Assembly (NCBI GenBank): GCA_016169945.1
Contig: JADLSH010000369.1
Coordinates: 5,784,001 to 5,848,000, forward strand
Source: Trachythela sp. YZ-2020
Taxonomy: Eukaryota; Cnidaria; Anthozoa; Malacalcyonacea; Clavulariidae
DNA: 64,000 nt
Direction: 5' to 3'
Made by a program: the position numbers and the translations under genes. The notes beneath the pieces were generated by a model. The model worked only from the letters and a program-made list of their open reading frames with translations. It searched no databases and was not told the origin of the DNA. Positions 31,481-43,764 of this stretch are shown piece by piece (position 1 is the first letter of the stretch; each line of letters starts with the position of its first letter).

Positions 31481-33596
31481 GGCAATTCACCGGTGGTGCT
31501 GTTAAAAGAAGGACCAAGATTTGATGAGGTGTCGATTTCTCATACTCACTACAAAGTCGGTATGCGCTGACATTCCCCCAGGTTATTCCATTAATGAAGT
31601 CAAGGAAGTCTTGATTCCAACCATAGTGACATCCCAATTGCTGCACTGATAAACCTGTGTATTGTGCAATAACCTCTGCCACAGTTCTATTCCAGACTTG
31701 CTGGAGAGTTAGGTTATCGTTTGCTAGAAGGTTTTCCAAAGGCGTACTTTCAATGGTTATCTTCCCCTGAACGATAGGTATAATGTTTACGCTAAAAAGT
31801 GTGTGATACTCTGGTAATGTCATTGCATAAATATCTCCCTCATTTCGTCCAAGGAGACACGTCGTTAGGGAACTTGTGGTTACTTTTGGGGAGAAATAGA
31901 CAGGTGAAGGATTGATTCCAATTGATGGATTACCGTCGGCCTGGTTAGTCACTGCGATATGACTACCAGCGGCCAAGTTCACAGACAAAGCATCTGCTGC
32001 ATGAGCAAAAGAAGCTTGTATAACGGCACGAACAATCCTTGACCATTCAAAAGACGGAAGAGTTGAAAGTATATGCATGTCTATTACACCAGGTACACCA
32101 AGTAATGGAGGCAAGTTAGAAATTGAATATCTGTCAACTAATGCATCCAGTATTATAGCATGAAGATCAACCACCGGTAAGTTAGAAAGTTGTGCTGAAG
32201 GTGTTTGTGTTAGACTGACTAATTCATTGTAAGTATATCCATACGTCGTAAGCAAGAGATTTCGGAACGTAGGATTATTGATTTCCAAAAAAGGTGCAAG
32301 TGTTCCTGTTCCATTGGAGTTCTTTAATGATGCTATTACTTGAGGCAGAGAGCAGGTATTGATGAATGCTGTAGTTTGACTTGCTGCAGACGCAACATGA
32401 CTGACTGATGGTATTTCTACCCAGACACCTTCGTCTATATCCAACTGAAGAATACCATCCATAACAAACCAACTTGAGATGTCAGTCGCAGTCATAAAGA
32501 TGTATAGAGAATTTCTGCCTTCAATTGTTGTCAGAGCATTAAACTTAGCTTCAACTTCGTTTAGAGATCTTGATAGAACATAGGAAACGTTGCAGGTTGG
32601 CTCTGTTGCTCCTTGTCCAAACAAGGCTGTAGATACAGCAAACAATGAGTTTGATGTTATGACAGAGCACTCAGCAAAGTAACTTGACAATGGCACATTA
32701 TCTATAGCAAACAGTTGAGACTTCTGCCAATCATACAGGATTTCCAGATCACGCAGATTGAATGCAATAAATGAATGGCCAGCATAAAACAACATAGTTT
32801 CAGCTTCACCTTGGGCTTGATTCAATCCTGCGAAGGCGTAAGCAGTATCAAGTGACCTTGTTTCAAACAAGTTCTTGCGAGTTTGAAGTAATATAAAGTT
32901 CGGGAAGAAAGCATTGGTTAAATCATCAAGTGTGTACCCATATAATGTAGCGAGATCTGTACGAATAAGCTCAGCTAATTCAGACACAGTTACACCAAGA
33001 ATATTAGCCCTACATTGAACTGCTTCGGCAACAATCTGTGGTACGAACAATGCCCACTGGCTTTCCAAAAGGATTTTGGAGGACATATTGAGTCTTTGTT
33101 CAATTCCATCCATATCAAAGCAGTAAATATCTTCCAATGTTTGAACAATCGCATTATGAATCTCAAGCACCGTGATAGTATCAGGACTTCCTTTCAAATT
33201 CTCCATAGTCTTTCCAGTGACTCGTGTGATTTCACTTATCGGTAGATCCAGACACCAGTTAGTACAGTTGTAAGCAAACAATTCATCAATTTTTAATAAT
33301 TCTTTTTCTTCCAACACGAAAATATTGCTGATTACACTAGACATTGATGAACTGAGGATTCTGTCCAAGTCATATATAGTTGATAAGATAAAATCATCAT
33401 AAATTGTAGCTTTGGAATAGAGTTCTACATTCTCCGGTCTGGTGACTTCTGCATCCTTAAAATCAGTTCGAGGAATACCCACTATGGGAGCAATGGAAAG
33501 TGGGACCCTTATCGTGGTAAACGTGGCTGTTAAAACAGGATTAGGAGTGACGGCGAAGAAGACGATGAAACTCCATATTATCAGGTTGGGAATCAT
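31481..33596 (-). CDS. Exon 1 of secreted Calx-beta array gene (signal peptide + novel N-terminal region)
   Basis: This exon opens at an ATG (33596) and encodes about 705 residues before a consensus donor (GTAAGT, complement of 31475-31480). The reading frame continues past the donor into intron, so I end the exon there; it leaves one base of a split codon, the phase the downstream exons need. Residues 1-23 look like a signal peptide (hydrophobic run IIWSFIVFFAV). The rest has no membrane span, scattered cysteines and several N-glycosylation sequons (NCT, NGT, NLT, NRT, NVS), as expected of an extracellular protein. Four stretches near residues 139-166, 199-229, 472-493 and 627-654 share a loose helical pattern with a central tyrosine (LEDIY, LATLYGYT, LVDRYS, IAQYTG). 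I do not recognise the fold. Through its downstream Calx-beta exons the gene resembles sponge aggregation factors, but this region could belong to another Calx-beta family. Confidence 0.75.
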
Positions 33597-34160
33597 GGTT
33601 TGATCTACATGTGAAACAGAATAACATTGTCATTTCGGGTTATAGGCGGAAGATTAGTTTAGTGGTAGGGGGACCCCTTGAAATTTTTGAAATCTAGAGT
33701 TTCTGAAATGGCACTTTCTGCGTTATGGACAAGATTTGACATGCAGAAACTTAGTCATTAATTCTTGATTTTGTTCAGGCAGTAAAGAATATGGCACCTT
33801 CGTCTTAAGTGCTCCCACTCTTATACTCTTTTCAAGGGGGAGGGAGGGAGTTAGACCCCTCACATGTACTTTTGGAGAGGCAGTGAGCTTTCTAGCCCTC
33901 CGGTTCCGCCGGCTATGTTTCTGGTTATATACAGTCATCATATCGACTCTTATTTGTTGTTTTTTCAAAAGACTAGATTAACATCGATTATCTTTTATTA
34001 TTAATAAACAGCAGATAAGATTTTGTTTCCCCGTTTCCCCGCGGAATTTTACACCTCTGGGAGAAGGGGAAAACAGCCACAGATCACAAGTAGAAGAAAA
34101 CAGCTCAATTTAAATTTTCAATAAATTAGCAGCAGAGATTGACTATCTGTGTGAGCCTCA
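33597..34160. other. 5' flank of the Calx-beta gene
   Basis: Presumed leader and promoter of the minus-strand gene. I see no clear TATA box at a defined distance. A GC-rich patch (33830-33920) with a short minus-strand frame (33723-33968) resembles repeat-derived sequence; no domain recognised. Confidence 0.4.
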
Positions 34161-34407
34161 TACTCAGGGGCGGAATGGGCGGATGGAATCGGTCAGGAAT
34201 ATTATCCGGGCCCATATATGAGTGTACAAATATAATAAAAGTAGTTAATTTTTAAAGTTAGTATGTAAAATATAGTTTTTTAATATGTTAAATATAAAAG
34301 TATATAACAAAAGTGTAATACAAACAACCATAATGTCAACCATATTAAACAAATTGCGGTTAATGATCACGTCACACACGTCCGTTTGACCACTAGTTTT
34401 AGAAATT

Positions 34408-34614
34408 TTATAGTAGAAGAAAACAGCTCAGTTCTTTATATTTAGAACTCATGGCAACCTTGTCAATAATCTGTTCTTTACTGTTCTTTAGCTGCAGCGC
34501 AATATCTTTTCCAATAGCAATAATAATCAATGATTCAAGATTTTCCTGCGTTAGCGACGATCTTAGCCCTGTCTTAACTAACTTCAGTTTCAAGAACGGT
34601 CTTATAACGAGCAT
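34408..34614 (-). pseudogene. hAT-type transposase C-terminal dimerisation fragment
   Basis: A 68-residue frame reads FLKLKLVKTGLRSSLTQENL, then ESLIIIAIGKDIALQL and IIDKVA. This matches the pattern of the hAT C-terminal dimerisation segment (LK.VKT.LR..M...RL..LA.LSI..D). No other transposase domain remains. A sequence beginning CAGGGGCGG at 34166 could be one terminus. Confidence 0.6.
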
Positions 34615-34706
34615 TGTGTGACACTTAGCGGCTTAGTGTTAGTAAATAGTTGTAAACTAAAACAAATTCGTAAGCTGTGGAGCTAATATGTGCTGGGACA
34701 GTCGGG

Positions 34707-35900
34707 TAGGGATAAAACGCTGAAACTGAATCGCGGAAACGGAAACTGAAAGCGGAAACTGAATTGGGGATAAAACGCTGAATTGGGGATAAAACGTTGA
34801 AATGGGGATAAAACGCTGAAATGGGGATAAAACGCTGAAATGGGGATAAAACGCTGAAATGGGGATCGAAATCGTTGTTTGCTAAATCCTTGCCAACACA
34901 TGTAATTTGTCAATAAAGTCGAAGAACGATATAGTTTAGATATCTGATAGTTTATATTTTATTAATAATAGTAATAGAACGAATAGGTGCAATTAATGAT
35001 TAATCGGACTCCCTCAGAACCAATGAAATTGCAGTATTTGCCTCTTATTACAGAAGGTATATAATTAATAATTTAATTAACATATAATTCCCTCTATATA
35101 ACTTCGAACTCAACTTTTTGTGGCGCTATTTATTCACACGGCTAGATCGGCAAGTTATGGCCATTAGAATTGCATTAGATCATTAAATTTAGTTAGCTAA
35201 TTGTTAATTTAACTGCAGGAAGAGAAAATTAATGTATCTATGCCACATACAGCAATATTTCAAGCATGTAATATAACTGCCGTTGTAATAGCATACCATC
35301 TTGACATTGCCATATGGCTGATATTTTGGGTGTAAAACCGGTGTCACAGGAATTTCGGTGAAATTCCTAGGAATTATCAGGCGATATTACGACGGGACAG
35401 CTTTCCTGGGACACCTGTCTAAATTGCGAAAAACGTTTTTCCTCTCATAGACCCATGCTTCTCTATGCCAGGAAACATAAAAAATAGTGTAGCATAAAGA
35501 TTGAGTTATATGAAGTGAAAATTATATAATGTTACTTATTAAAACTAAAATACAAACTATATATCAGACGTTCTTCGAAAATTTGTGGTTGCCATTTTAC
35601 TGGGAACTCCTTTCTTATTTATTCGGCTTTATTGGCAAATTACATGTGTTGGCAATGGTCTAGCAAACAACGATTTCGATTAAATTTGCCCAATTCAGCG
35701 TTTTATCTCCATTACAGCGTTTTCTCCCCATTTCAGCGTTTTATCCCCAATTCAGCGTTTTATCCCCATTTCAGCGTTATCCCCATTTCAGCGTTTTATC
35801 CCCAATTCAACATTTTATCCCCAATTCAGCGTTTTATCCCCATTTCAGTTTCCGCTTTCAGTTTCCGTTTCCGCGATTCAGTTTCAGCGTTTTATCCCTA
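34707..35900. mobile_element. Foldback element with ~20-bp subrepeats in its arms
   Basis: Inverted arms 34707-34919 and about 35625-35900. From the outer end inwards each has TAGGGATAAAACGCTGAAAC, CGCGGAAACGGAAACTGA, a variable number of ATAAAACGCTGAAATGGGG units, then CATGTAATTTG near the core. The number and order of subrepeats differ between arms. The 705-bp core is AT-rich without a recognised gene. Confidence 0.82.
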
Positions 35901-37430
35901 CTGGGACAGCCAGCGAAATGCGCATGAGTGACAAGTTCCTGCAAGCAGTTTTTTTTCACTTTTTTTGTCTTGATGAATCGATCCTCACTTTTTTCGTCGA
36001 CATCGCTGAAATCTGCCGCATGTCGATAATACAGATACTAACTAAACAAACGCACAATCCATCCACAACCGTCGATATTTTCGCGAAACATTTTTTCGCT
36101 AACAAATTGGCGTCTGGATGAGGGGGCAATCGTGTTCCAGGCAGTGCTGTAGAATAGTTGAGGGGGAGGGAGCGCTTGGTGGAGGAGCTGCCTTTCTTCA
36201 AGCTATGGGGGGGGGATAAAAACCCCTTCTTTAGCATCACTGATGATTATTTCAGTCATGAATATTGTATAAAGGTGGGATTGAGGGTTACTTATGACGT
36301 CATCCATTTCTGAATGTTTTCACCCTTGGTAACATGCTCGTCTAGACAGCAGAATTGCTGCGAAAGTTCCCCGATTTTTGGCGTCTACTGGAACAGGAAA
36401 TGCTATATTTGCTGTCGACAAGACAAGTGTTTTAGGCGGCAGTAGATTCAAGGATCCACTTTTCGGAGAATTACGCTTGTTTACGCTTATACCCACAAAT
36501 GGTTCGATCATCAATTTTGACAACACGAGGCATGCGTCTACGTTTGTTTACGCTTTTGTAATACCCCTGCCTAGACCTAGGGCCTTTACTCGGCAGGTGG
36601 CACTTGGTTTACAGGTTAATCGACTTCATGACGTCACAAGACAGATGCCGTGTCGCTTCGCCCTTCCTCCGCTCCGCCCCCAAATCGCCTGGCCCCAGTC
36701 TTCCTATGTAACATGCGCTGAAAACGCGGAAACAGAAATAGAAGGCCATAGGTCTGGGCTGGTAATACCCATATTTTGAATTTTAAATGACAGTTATTGG
36801 ACACATTTTTTAAATACACTTGGTTTTGCTTTGCATTTATATGATACTATTCCTCTGAAACTGGGAGCTCGTCAAATAAATATATAAATATATATACTAG
36901 AAGGCACTCAGACTTGAACTGAAGAATAATGCCAAACGTGTAAATCTGAAACGTACACAACAGAGAACGTGAAAAACAGTTCTCTGTCGCTCGCAAATTG
37001 TAGTGTGTGCATCCGTGCATCTTTGTGTTTTTATTTACATACGGAAATTCGTTATAGTGAATTCCCTAGCCTGATGTTATGAATTGAAGTGAGTAAAATG
37101 CCCACTCAGAACGCATCATTCTGATGCGCAGTCGACTTACAGTCGAGATTCGCGATCTGTGTATTCTTACACACTTATTGTACATTTCATTTTTCAACAA
37201 CGATCAAAACATGTCAGAAAAGTCAGTAACATGGAAATTATTGCGCTAGCAAGTGTGGGATTCGTTGACACGGAAGCGCGCTATACCAGAGGCGGAGCGG
37301 TCGGGCAACGGCTATACAATACGTTTCCGTAGTAGCTTTGTTACCATTTGGTCCTGAACTTGTCCGCCTGCAATACAGCGTGAATTTGCATAGTTCGCTT
37401 AGGCATGCCTGTAATTATATTGTTTACATA
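35901..37430. other. No gene recognised
   Basis: Includes an inverted dispersed repeat at about 36462-36560 (shared with intron 1) and a plus-strand open frame at 36378-36779 with no recognisable domain. The rest is AT-rich sequence with short T-runs. Confidence 0.4.
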
Positions 37431-37439
37431 ATCTACAAG

Positions 37440-38062
37440 GATATTAAATTAAGTTTATGTAACTTTAGTCTTAAATTGTTCCCATGTCTACCGTACAGTC
37501 TGTGAATATTTAACTTGACGCTCAAGCTTTTTCTTTACCATAATATGAAACATGTTTTCTATTGGATTTATTAATCTGGAGATCTGGCTGCAACACAAAA
37601 AATTCACAACAGTCTTTCTTTACAGCTTTCTGAGCAGCTAGGCTTCGCTGAGATGAATCGTTGTATATTACGAACCATTTTCCTCCACGCTTCATGCGCG
37701 AGAGTAGAACAGGAAATTTGTTTTGTACGAATCAAGCGAAATTCCTTGCCGTCATTTTCTCGTATTCTTCGACCATCACAACTCCCTGGTTGTGAGAAAT
37801 TGCGACCAGTGAGTGAAGCCATTTTCCACCTGCAAGGTTTTCGATCCCTTTGCAGTAACTCTCTTTTTTTCCACACACGCCCTCTTAGGGCTAAATTGGC
37901 TAATGCGTCACTAACCGGCTGTGTCTTATAAACAAAAGAGACTCCGTCTAAATAGAATGCAATATTTGGCCAGAACTCAGAAGGAAAACAGACTTTGGGG
38001 GAAAGTATCGTCTTACACTTTAATATTAGCTTTGATATTATTAGTATGCGGGTATACACCAC
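37440..38062 (-). pseudogene. Tc1/mariner-like transposase remnant
   Basis: The frame 37604-38062 begins with a DDE-domain stretch (FWPNIAFYLDGVSFVYKTQP, then GRVWKKRE) and continues out of frame with NFSQPGSC, then RKMVRNIQRFISAKPSC. A further frame change leads to CCEFFVLQP and text matching a NPIEN-like block near 37560, where the final catalytic region has decayed. The first aspartate is in LDGVSF. Typical of Tc1/mariner DDE transposases; clearly broken. Confidence 0.6.
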
Positions 38063-38349
38063 TTAAGTAAGTATACCCAAGTATGTGTGATTGCTTCGAG
38101 GCTCTTGATATCGTACTTCAATTTCCACGAAAATATCCCACTTAAATTCGATTAGCGTATGGGGCCAAGCACCTTGTGGTTCTCCGTCTTGATTCAGTGT
38201 TCTTACAAATGGAACCGAGAATAAGTGGCATATGTGTCCAATGATATCAGAATTGTGCATTTCGTGACGCAAGCATCAAAGTTTTAGTCAGACATGAGTA
38301 TTGTTCCATATGGAGGCATTTGAAAAATGAATACCGACAGAAAACAGAG

Positions 38350-38470
38350 GTACTGGTAACGGATAAACGGATGGAGGGATAACCGGATAAACGAATAGAC
38401 GGATAAACGGATAGAAGGATAAACGGATAGAGGGATAAACGGATAAACGAATAGAGGGATAAACGATAGT
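38350..38470. repeat. GGATAAACG/GGATAGAG short tandem repeat
   Basis: Alternating 8-9 bp units GGATAAACG and GATAGAGG over about 120 bp. Confidence 0.85.
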
Positions 38471-38554
38471 CAGGCGAGTCATCCGACAGAGCAGACGTAC
38501 ATTTTGCGGCTCCGCTAAAATGTGTAAATTCAGTAAAAACTATAGTGATATAAT

Positions 38555-38993
38555 ATTCAATTTATGCAAAGCCAAAAATTGCGGTTAATGAAGTAATATG
38601 TTCAAGAAGATTACATTTGCCCTAAGGCCTTGCCAGTCTGTCAGCACAATTAGTGCATGCGCCAACAATTATAGCTCAGGGAAAACTCAAGTACCTTGAT
38701 AGAACAAGGCGTTTATTCTCGTGTCCTGTTAATAAATATAAAATATGATAAGAACTTGAACTTTGGAAACTGAGCATGTGAACAACTGATGCAAACTGGG
38801 TCTAACCAATCAAAGAGTTCTCCCAAAGATAGCTGTCACCATCATGTATACAATGGCCCTCTTTGTACTAAAGGCATTTGGGTACAGTTTATGCGTGTGC
38901 TGCTCATTCGCAAGATTCCTTCAGTGTGTAAACAGTGCTAGTGAAATTTTTTCAAAGTTTGTTTCAAGGTATCGAACCTTGTACCACAAAAAA
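38555..38993. repeat. 439-bp segment duplicated at 42442-42880
   Basis: Nearly identical to 42442-42880 at a constant offset of 3887 bp (I noticed one substitution, AACCAATC versus AGCCAATC). Here it is not flanked by the 557-bp terminal repeats. No convincing coding region. It is followed by an A/C-rich stretch (38985-39045). Confidence 0.95.
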
Positions 38994-39189
38994 AACCACC
39001 AAAAAACCCAAAAAAAACCCCAAAAAACAACACAACAAAAACCATGTAAAGATTACGTTGTGAGCAAAAGCTATAAGGCTTCAGGATCGGAAAGAATAAC
39101 CAGTCTTGGTTCGAACCTCAGGAAGACTATGGGGAATGTTACAAGCTCAAGAGGATCGGTTACGCTGCGGTACAACCACCAATATCAGA

Positions 39190-39360
39190 GACAAATTGTC
39201 AAGTTGTGAACAATATTTGTTTATTCCACGCACAAGAACGGCTGGTGTAGCTTTCAACAATATTTATTTTGTTTATTCCATGCGCAAGAACGGCTGGTGT
39301 GGCCCGGGATAAATGGCCCAGTCGCGAACAATATATGTTTACCTACTCAAGGACGGCCGA
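39190..39360. repeat. Tandem units with CAAGAACGGCTGGTGT
   Basis: Two to three diverged units of about 60-70 bp, each with AACAATAT, TGTTTATTCCA, GCAAGAACGGCTGGTGT. Confidence 0.7.
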
Positions 39361-39529
39361 CGTAGTTTCCTCTCGGTACGAGATTGTTCTTTTACTCAGA
39401 TGTACAAGCTCCCTCTGTTCTGAACCTGGGAAATCGCTGTCGCTCCTAATCTTATTTCTGGAACACTAAAACCGAGTGAGTTCGTTTCTTATTGTTATAA
39501 CTATATATGTACTTTTAGAGTGTTACAGT

Positions 39530-40490
39530 ATGCTATTTATCTAGTCTCGAAGAAAAGTTTTAATATGATCCTCTACATGAATATAGTAATATACTCTTGT
39601 CATGTCTAGCGCTATTTATACTTATCTCAACTCGAACTTCTAGCTTTTAATATGGTACTATACCTGAATATATACTCTTGTCTGGTATAGTGTTGTGAAT
39701 CTCATGTTTAGTACGTTTAGTGCATTATGCTATACTTATCTAAACTCGAATGCTAGAAAGCTTTTAACATGATCCTTTACCTGAATAATATCATTGATCT
39801 TATATATACATGAATATATACTCTTGTCTGATATAGTGCTATACGAGTGTCATGTTTAGTATTTAGGATGTTTTCATGTTTAGTGACTCGAATTGTCTAG
39901 CTTGACTAGCTTTCAATACTGAGGATCCTATACCTGACTATATACTCTTGTCTGGTATAGTGCTATGAGTTCCGTGTTTGGCGTACTCTGCTACTTAACG
40001 GCTAACGCAACTCGAATTTCTAGCTTTTATAATATGATCCTATACATGTATATACTCTTGCCTGGTGCTATGGGTCTCACATTTAGCATTTTCTGCGTTT
40101 TCTATGCTAATTATCTCAACTTGAATTTATAATCTTTAATATGATCCAATATATGAATATACTCTTGTCTGGTCTAGTGCTTATACGAGTCTCATGTTTT
40201 AGCGTTTTATGCTAGCTATCTTCAACTTGAATTTATAATCTTTAATATGATCCTATTCATGAATATACTAATCTTGTCTGGTATAGTGCTATGAGCCGCA
40301 TTGCTTTGCGTATTGTGCTACATATCTCAATTTTTATACCTATTAATAGGATGCTATACATGAGTCTACTCTTGTCTGGTGTATACAGTAGTGCTACAAG
40401 GCTCTACCTATCAAATCCCGAATTTAAAACTATTCGTATGATCCACTATAACTAGCCCTTGCCTGGTATATTTCTACGAGTCTCATTAGT
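39530..40490. repeat. Degenerate ~110-bp tandem repeat
   Basis: About eight to nine diverged units sharing ATGATCCTATACATGAATAT, ACTCTTGTCTGGTATAGTGC, GAGTCTCATGTTTAG and TATCTCAACTCGAATTTCTA in constant order. Confidence 0.8.
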
Positions 40491-41870
40491 CACAATGTTG
40501 TTAAAGCCAGAGGATGTGGAACAAATTGTATGCAACAGTCATATCATGACGGATAGTCATGTCGACTCTAAACAATGCATTTCAAATATGTTCTTTTACT
40601 ACAACTTTCTATTACTGCATGCCACATAAGGTCCAGTGCATGAGTTTGCGTGACCGATATGAACATCAAAACAATTCCTTGTTATAATTTCCTATTTCCC
40701 AGTAAATCTGTCAACAGCTACTTTGTCTACTACCACACAACTGCACAAACAACCCAGGCACTGTAAAATGTTTTGGATACTCCTGTATCTGCATTGCCGG
40801 GTTTCAAGTTCGCGTGGTTATAGATATTCATTGGTACATAAAATCCCCCCTTTCACCATATTTTCCACGTCAGAGTACTTGTTTCTTTCCGTTTTCTCGT
40901 TGTTAGTAAGACGAAGTAAAGCACGGAGTAAAGATATGAATGAAACCAGGCGATGTCAACTCCTGAATTCCACGTCAATCCCTGATTTGCTGCATCATCG
41001 TTCCCAACTAAATTATGAACTCTAGTGCATTCTGTTGTATGATCTGTATTGTTCACATTACTGCATGCATTGCGAGAATGAAATTAGTACTGGGGCTCAG
41101 CTAGTTTACAACGCAAAGATTTTATACTGAAGTTTAAACTTAAAAATATTTATATAATGCAAGATCAAGATATAATCTTGCTGCTTGACCCTATTTGCTA
41201 ATTTAAGCTTGCGGGTTAAAAGTTATTAATGCAATCAATTCCATGCAGAAATTTTCGTTCGGACACTGTTTATTAGCCTTGGCACGAGGCTGTGTGCATT
41301 GATGCTGATACTTCCTACATTTGTAAAGATAGCGGAGCTACGTGGGGAGCTGCTGGAGGTCTTGGCCCTACCCAGGTTTTCCTGTACTGCAGGTTTTTTC
41401 TGGCCTCCCTGATTATCCAGCCTTAGCATAAGTGTTGGCATCATGCACGTCATTCTAATATTAGCCCTCAGTTTTTTCCGATTTCCTTCTCGCACTTAGA
41501 TACGTTTCCTTTGGAGCATGGAGCAATAACTGATGGAAAGTTACCTTTGAAATGGGTCTTCGTGATAGCAACAACGTACATAATTTATGTTTGCACACTT
41601 TCACTGTGCCAATACATATTGCGAGAACTCAGACCAGTTCCAGCATGCAGGTCAGAAAATATCGACACATCAAAGCGCAAAATCAACATAAATAAGGAAA
41701 ACGGCCCAAAAACTGCAGACTGTTTCTACAGCTTCGAATTCCAAATCTATTTCTCTAATTACGCTTCCATCTTTTTATACTGCTCCTACTCATATTTATA
41801 AATATGCGTAATCAATAAACTCGGCTCGGCTTCCCGTGGCGGAAATGATAATATGTACTTTGTACAGATT
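40491..41870. other. No gene recognised
   Basis: Mixed AT-rich sequence. Open frames at 40723-41025, 41235-41495 and 41511-41801 show no family resemblance. Confidence 0.4.
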
Positions 41871-41878
41871 GTAATTAA

Positions 41879-43579
41879 TGGCAGGGAAGTGCTGTCCTTT
41901 GGGACAACACTTCGCCACGTGAAGTGCATTTTACAGGTCATTCAGGTCGTAAATGCGACCTAATGACCTGACCTAGATACTCGATGGGTCAGTCATACAT
42001 AGTTGAGTACCCTGCACCAATGGTTGGTCACCAAGTCCAACTAGGACTCAATTTCAACGAGCTGACTGACCTGAACGGGGGGCCGCCGTCCCCCCCGTTA
42101 TCTAGAGGCCCACCGTCCTCTAGAATAACCTACAGTTTTTGCATGCTCTGTCAGGTCTTGAGTGCCCTTACTGTCTCAGTATAACTAATGGTGGTCTCTA
42201 GACCATCCGGTCTCAACTCGCTAAACAACATGCCAGAGCTGGCTCAACCCTCTGCCATCTAGAGGACCTCCGTCTCCTCTAGGTAAAAACGTAGGTTCGC
42301 TAGAGCCTCTAGACTGTTCGAGCACTTCCTTGCCCAAAATATATGCCACAAAATGCGTCTGTTGTGTGTGTTGTCTTGCTGAATTTGCCAGTTGTCCAAA
42401 GTACTTTACGACATATTTCAACATATTAAACTTCATTAAAAATTCAATTTATGCAAAGCCAAAAATTGCGGTTAATGAAGTAATATGTTCAAGAAGATTA
42501 CATTTGCCCTAAGGCCTTGCCAGTCTGTCAGCACAATTAGTGCATGCGCCAACAATTATAGCTCAGGGAAAACTCAAGTACCTTGATAGAACAAGGCGTT
42601 TATTCTCGTGTCCTGTTAATAAATATAAAATATGATAAGAACTTGAACTTTGGAAACTGAGCATGTGAACAACTGATGCAAACTGGGTCTAGCCAATCAA
42701 AGAGTTCTCCCAAAGATAGCTGTCACCATCATGTATACAATGGCCCTCTTTGTACTAAAGGCATTTGGGTACAGTTTATGCGTGTGCTGCTCATTCGCAA
42801 GATTCCTTCAGTGTGTAAACAGTGCTAGTGAAATTTTTTCAAAGTTTGTTTCAAGGTATCGAACCTTGTACCACAAAAAATACCCACCCACCTCCCCATA
42901 GGCAGAGCCGAGTACTGATCTATCAATTAAATTTACATGCTCAAATATATTCCAAGATTATCTATATGTAACTTGTAAATTTGTAACTAAATTGTTCAAA
43001 GAATTGAATTAAATAAATAATGGCAGGGAAGTGCTGTCCTTTGGGACAACACTTCGCCACGTGAAGTGCATTTTACAGGTCATTCAGGTCGTAAATGCGA
43101 CCTAATGACCTGACCTAGAGACTCGATGGGTCAGTCATACATAGTTGAGTACCCTGCACCAATGGTTGGTCACCAAGTCCAACTAGGACTCAATTTCAAC
43201 GAGCTGACTGACCTGAACGGGGGGCCGCCGTCCCCTCCGTTATCTAGAGGCCCACCGTCTCCTCTAGAATAACCTACAGTTTTTGCATGCTCTGTCAGGT
43301 CTTGAGTGCCCTTACTGTCTCAGTATAACTAATGGTGGTCTCTAGACCATCCGGTCTCAACTCGCTAAACAACATGCCAGAGCTGGCTCAACCCTCTGCC
43401 ATCTAGAGGACCTCCGTCTCCTCTAGGTAAAAACGTAGGTTCGCTAGAGCCTCTAGACTGTTCGAGCACTTCCTTGCCCAAAATATATGCCACAAAATGC
43501 GTCTGTTGTGTGTGTTGTCTTGCTGAATTTGCCAGTTGTCCAAAGTACTTTACGACATATTTCAACATATTAAACTTCA
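41879..43579. mobile_element. Miniature LTR-flanked element (TRIM-like)
   Basis: Direct terminal repeats of about 557-559 bp (41879-42435 and 43021-43579), each beginning TGGCAGGGAAGTGC and ending AACTTCA, i.e. TG...CA. TTAA flanks both outer borders (41875-41878 and 43580-43583). The 585-bp internal region has no gag or pol and mostly consists of the 439-bp segment also found at 38555. The repeats differ at a few positions only (for example GACCTAGATACTC versus GACCTAGAGACTC). I did not find a convincing primer-binding site or polypurine tract, so the LTR reading is tentative. Confidence 0.65.
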
Positions 43580-43764
43580 TTAATCGAGTATTTATGAGTA
43601 AAGAATGTCTGATATTAGCGAGGATATATTTACGTCAAACATATCAGATTTGGGACGGATTTCAGCCGATATACACTGTACAACTCCAATCATTCGACAA
43701 CATTGGACTCGAAGACGACCAAAAGCTTGCTGAATAAAAGGACGGAGAGGAATCAATTTACCGT

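Noticed and set aside
36378..36779. 133-residue plus-strand ORF as a host gene
   Set aside because: Overlaps a dispersed inverted repeat and resembles no family I know; no supporting splice or start context.
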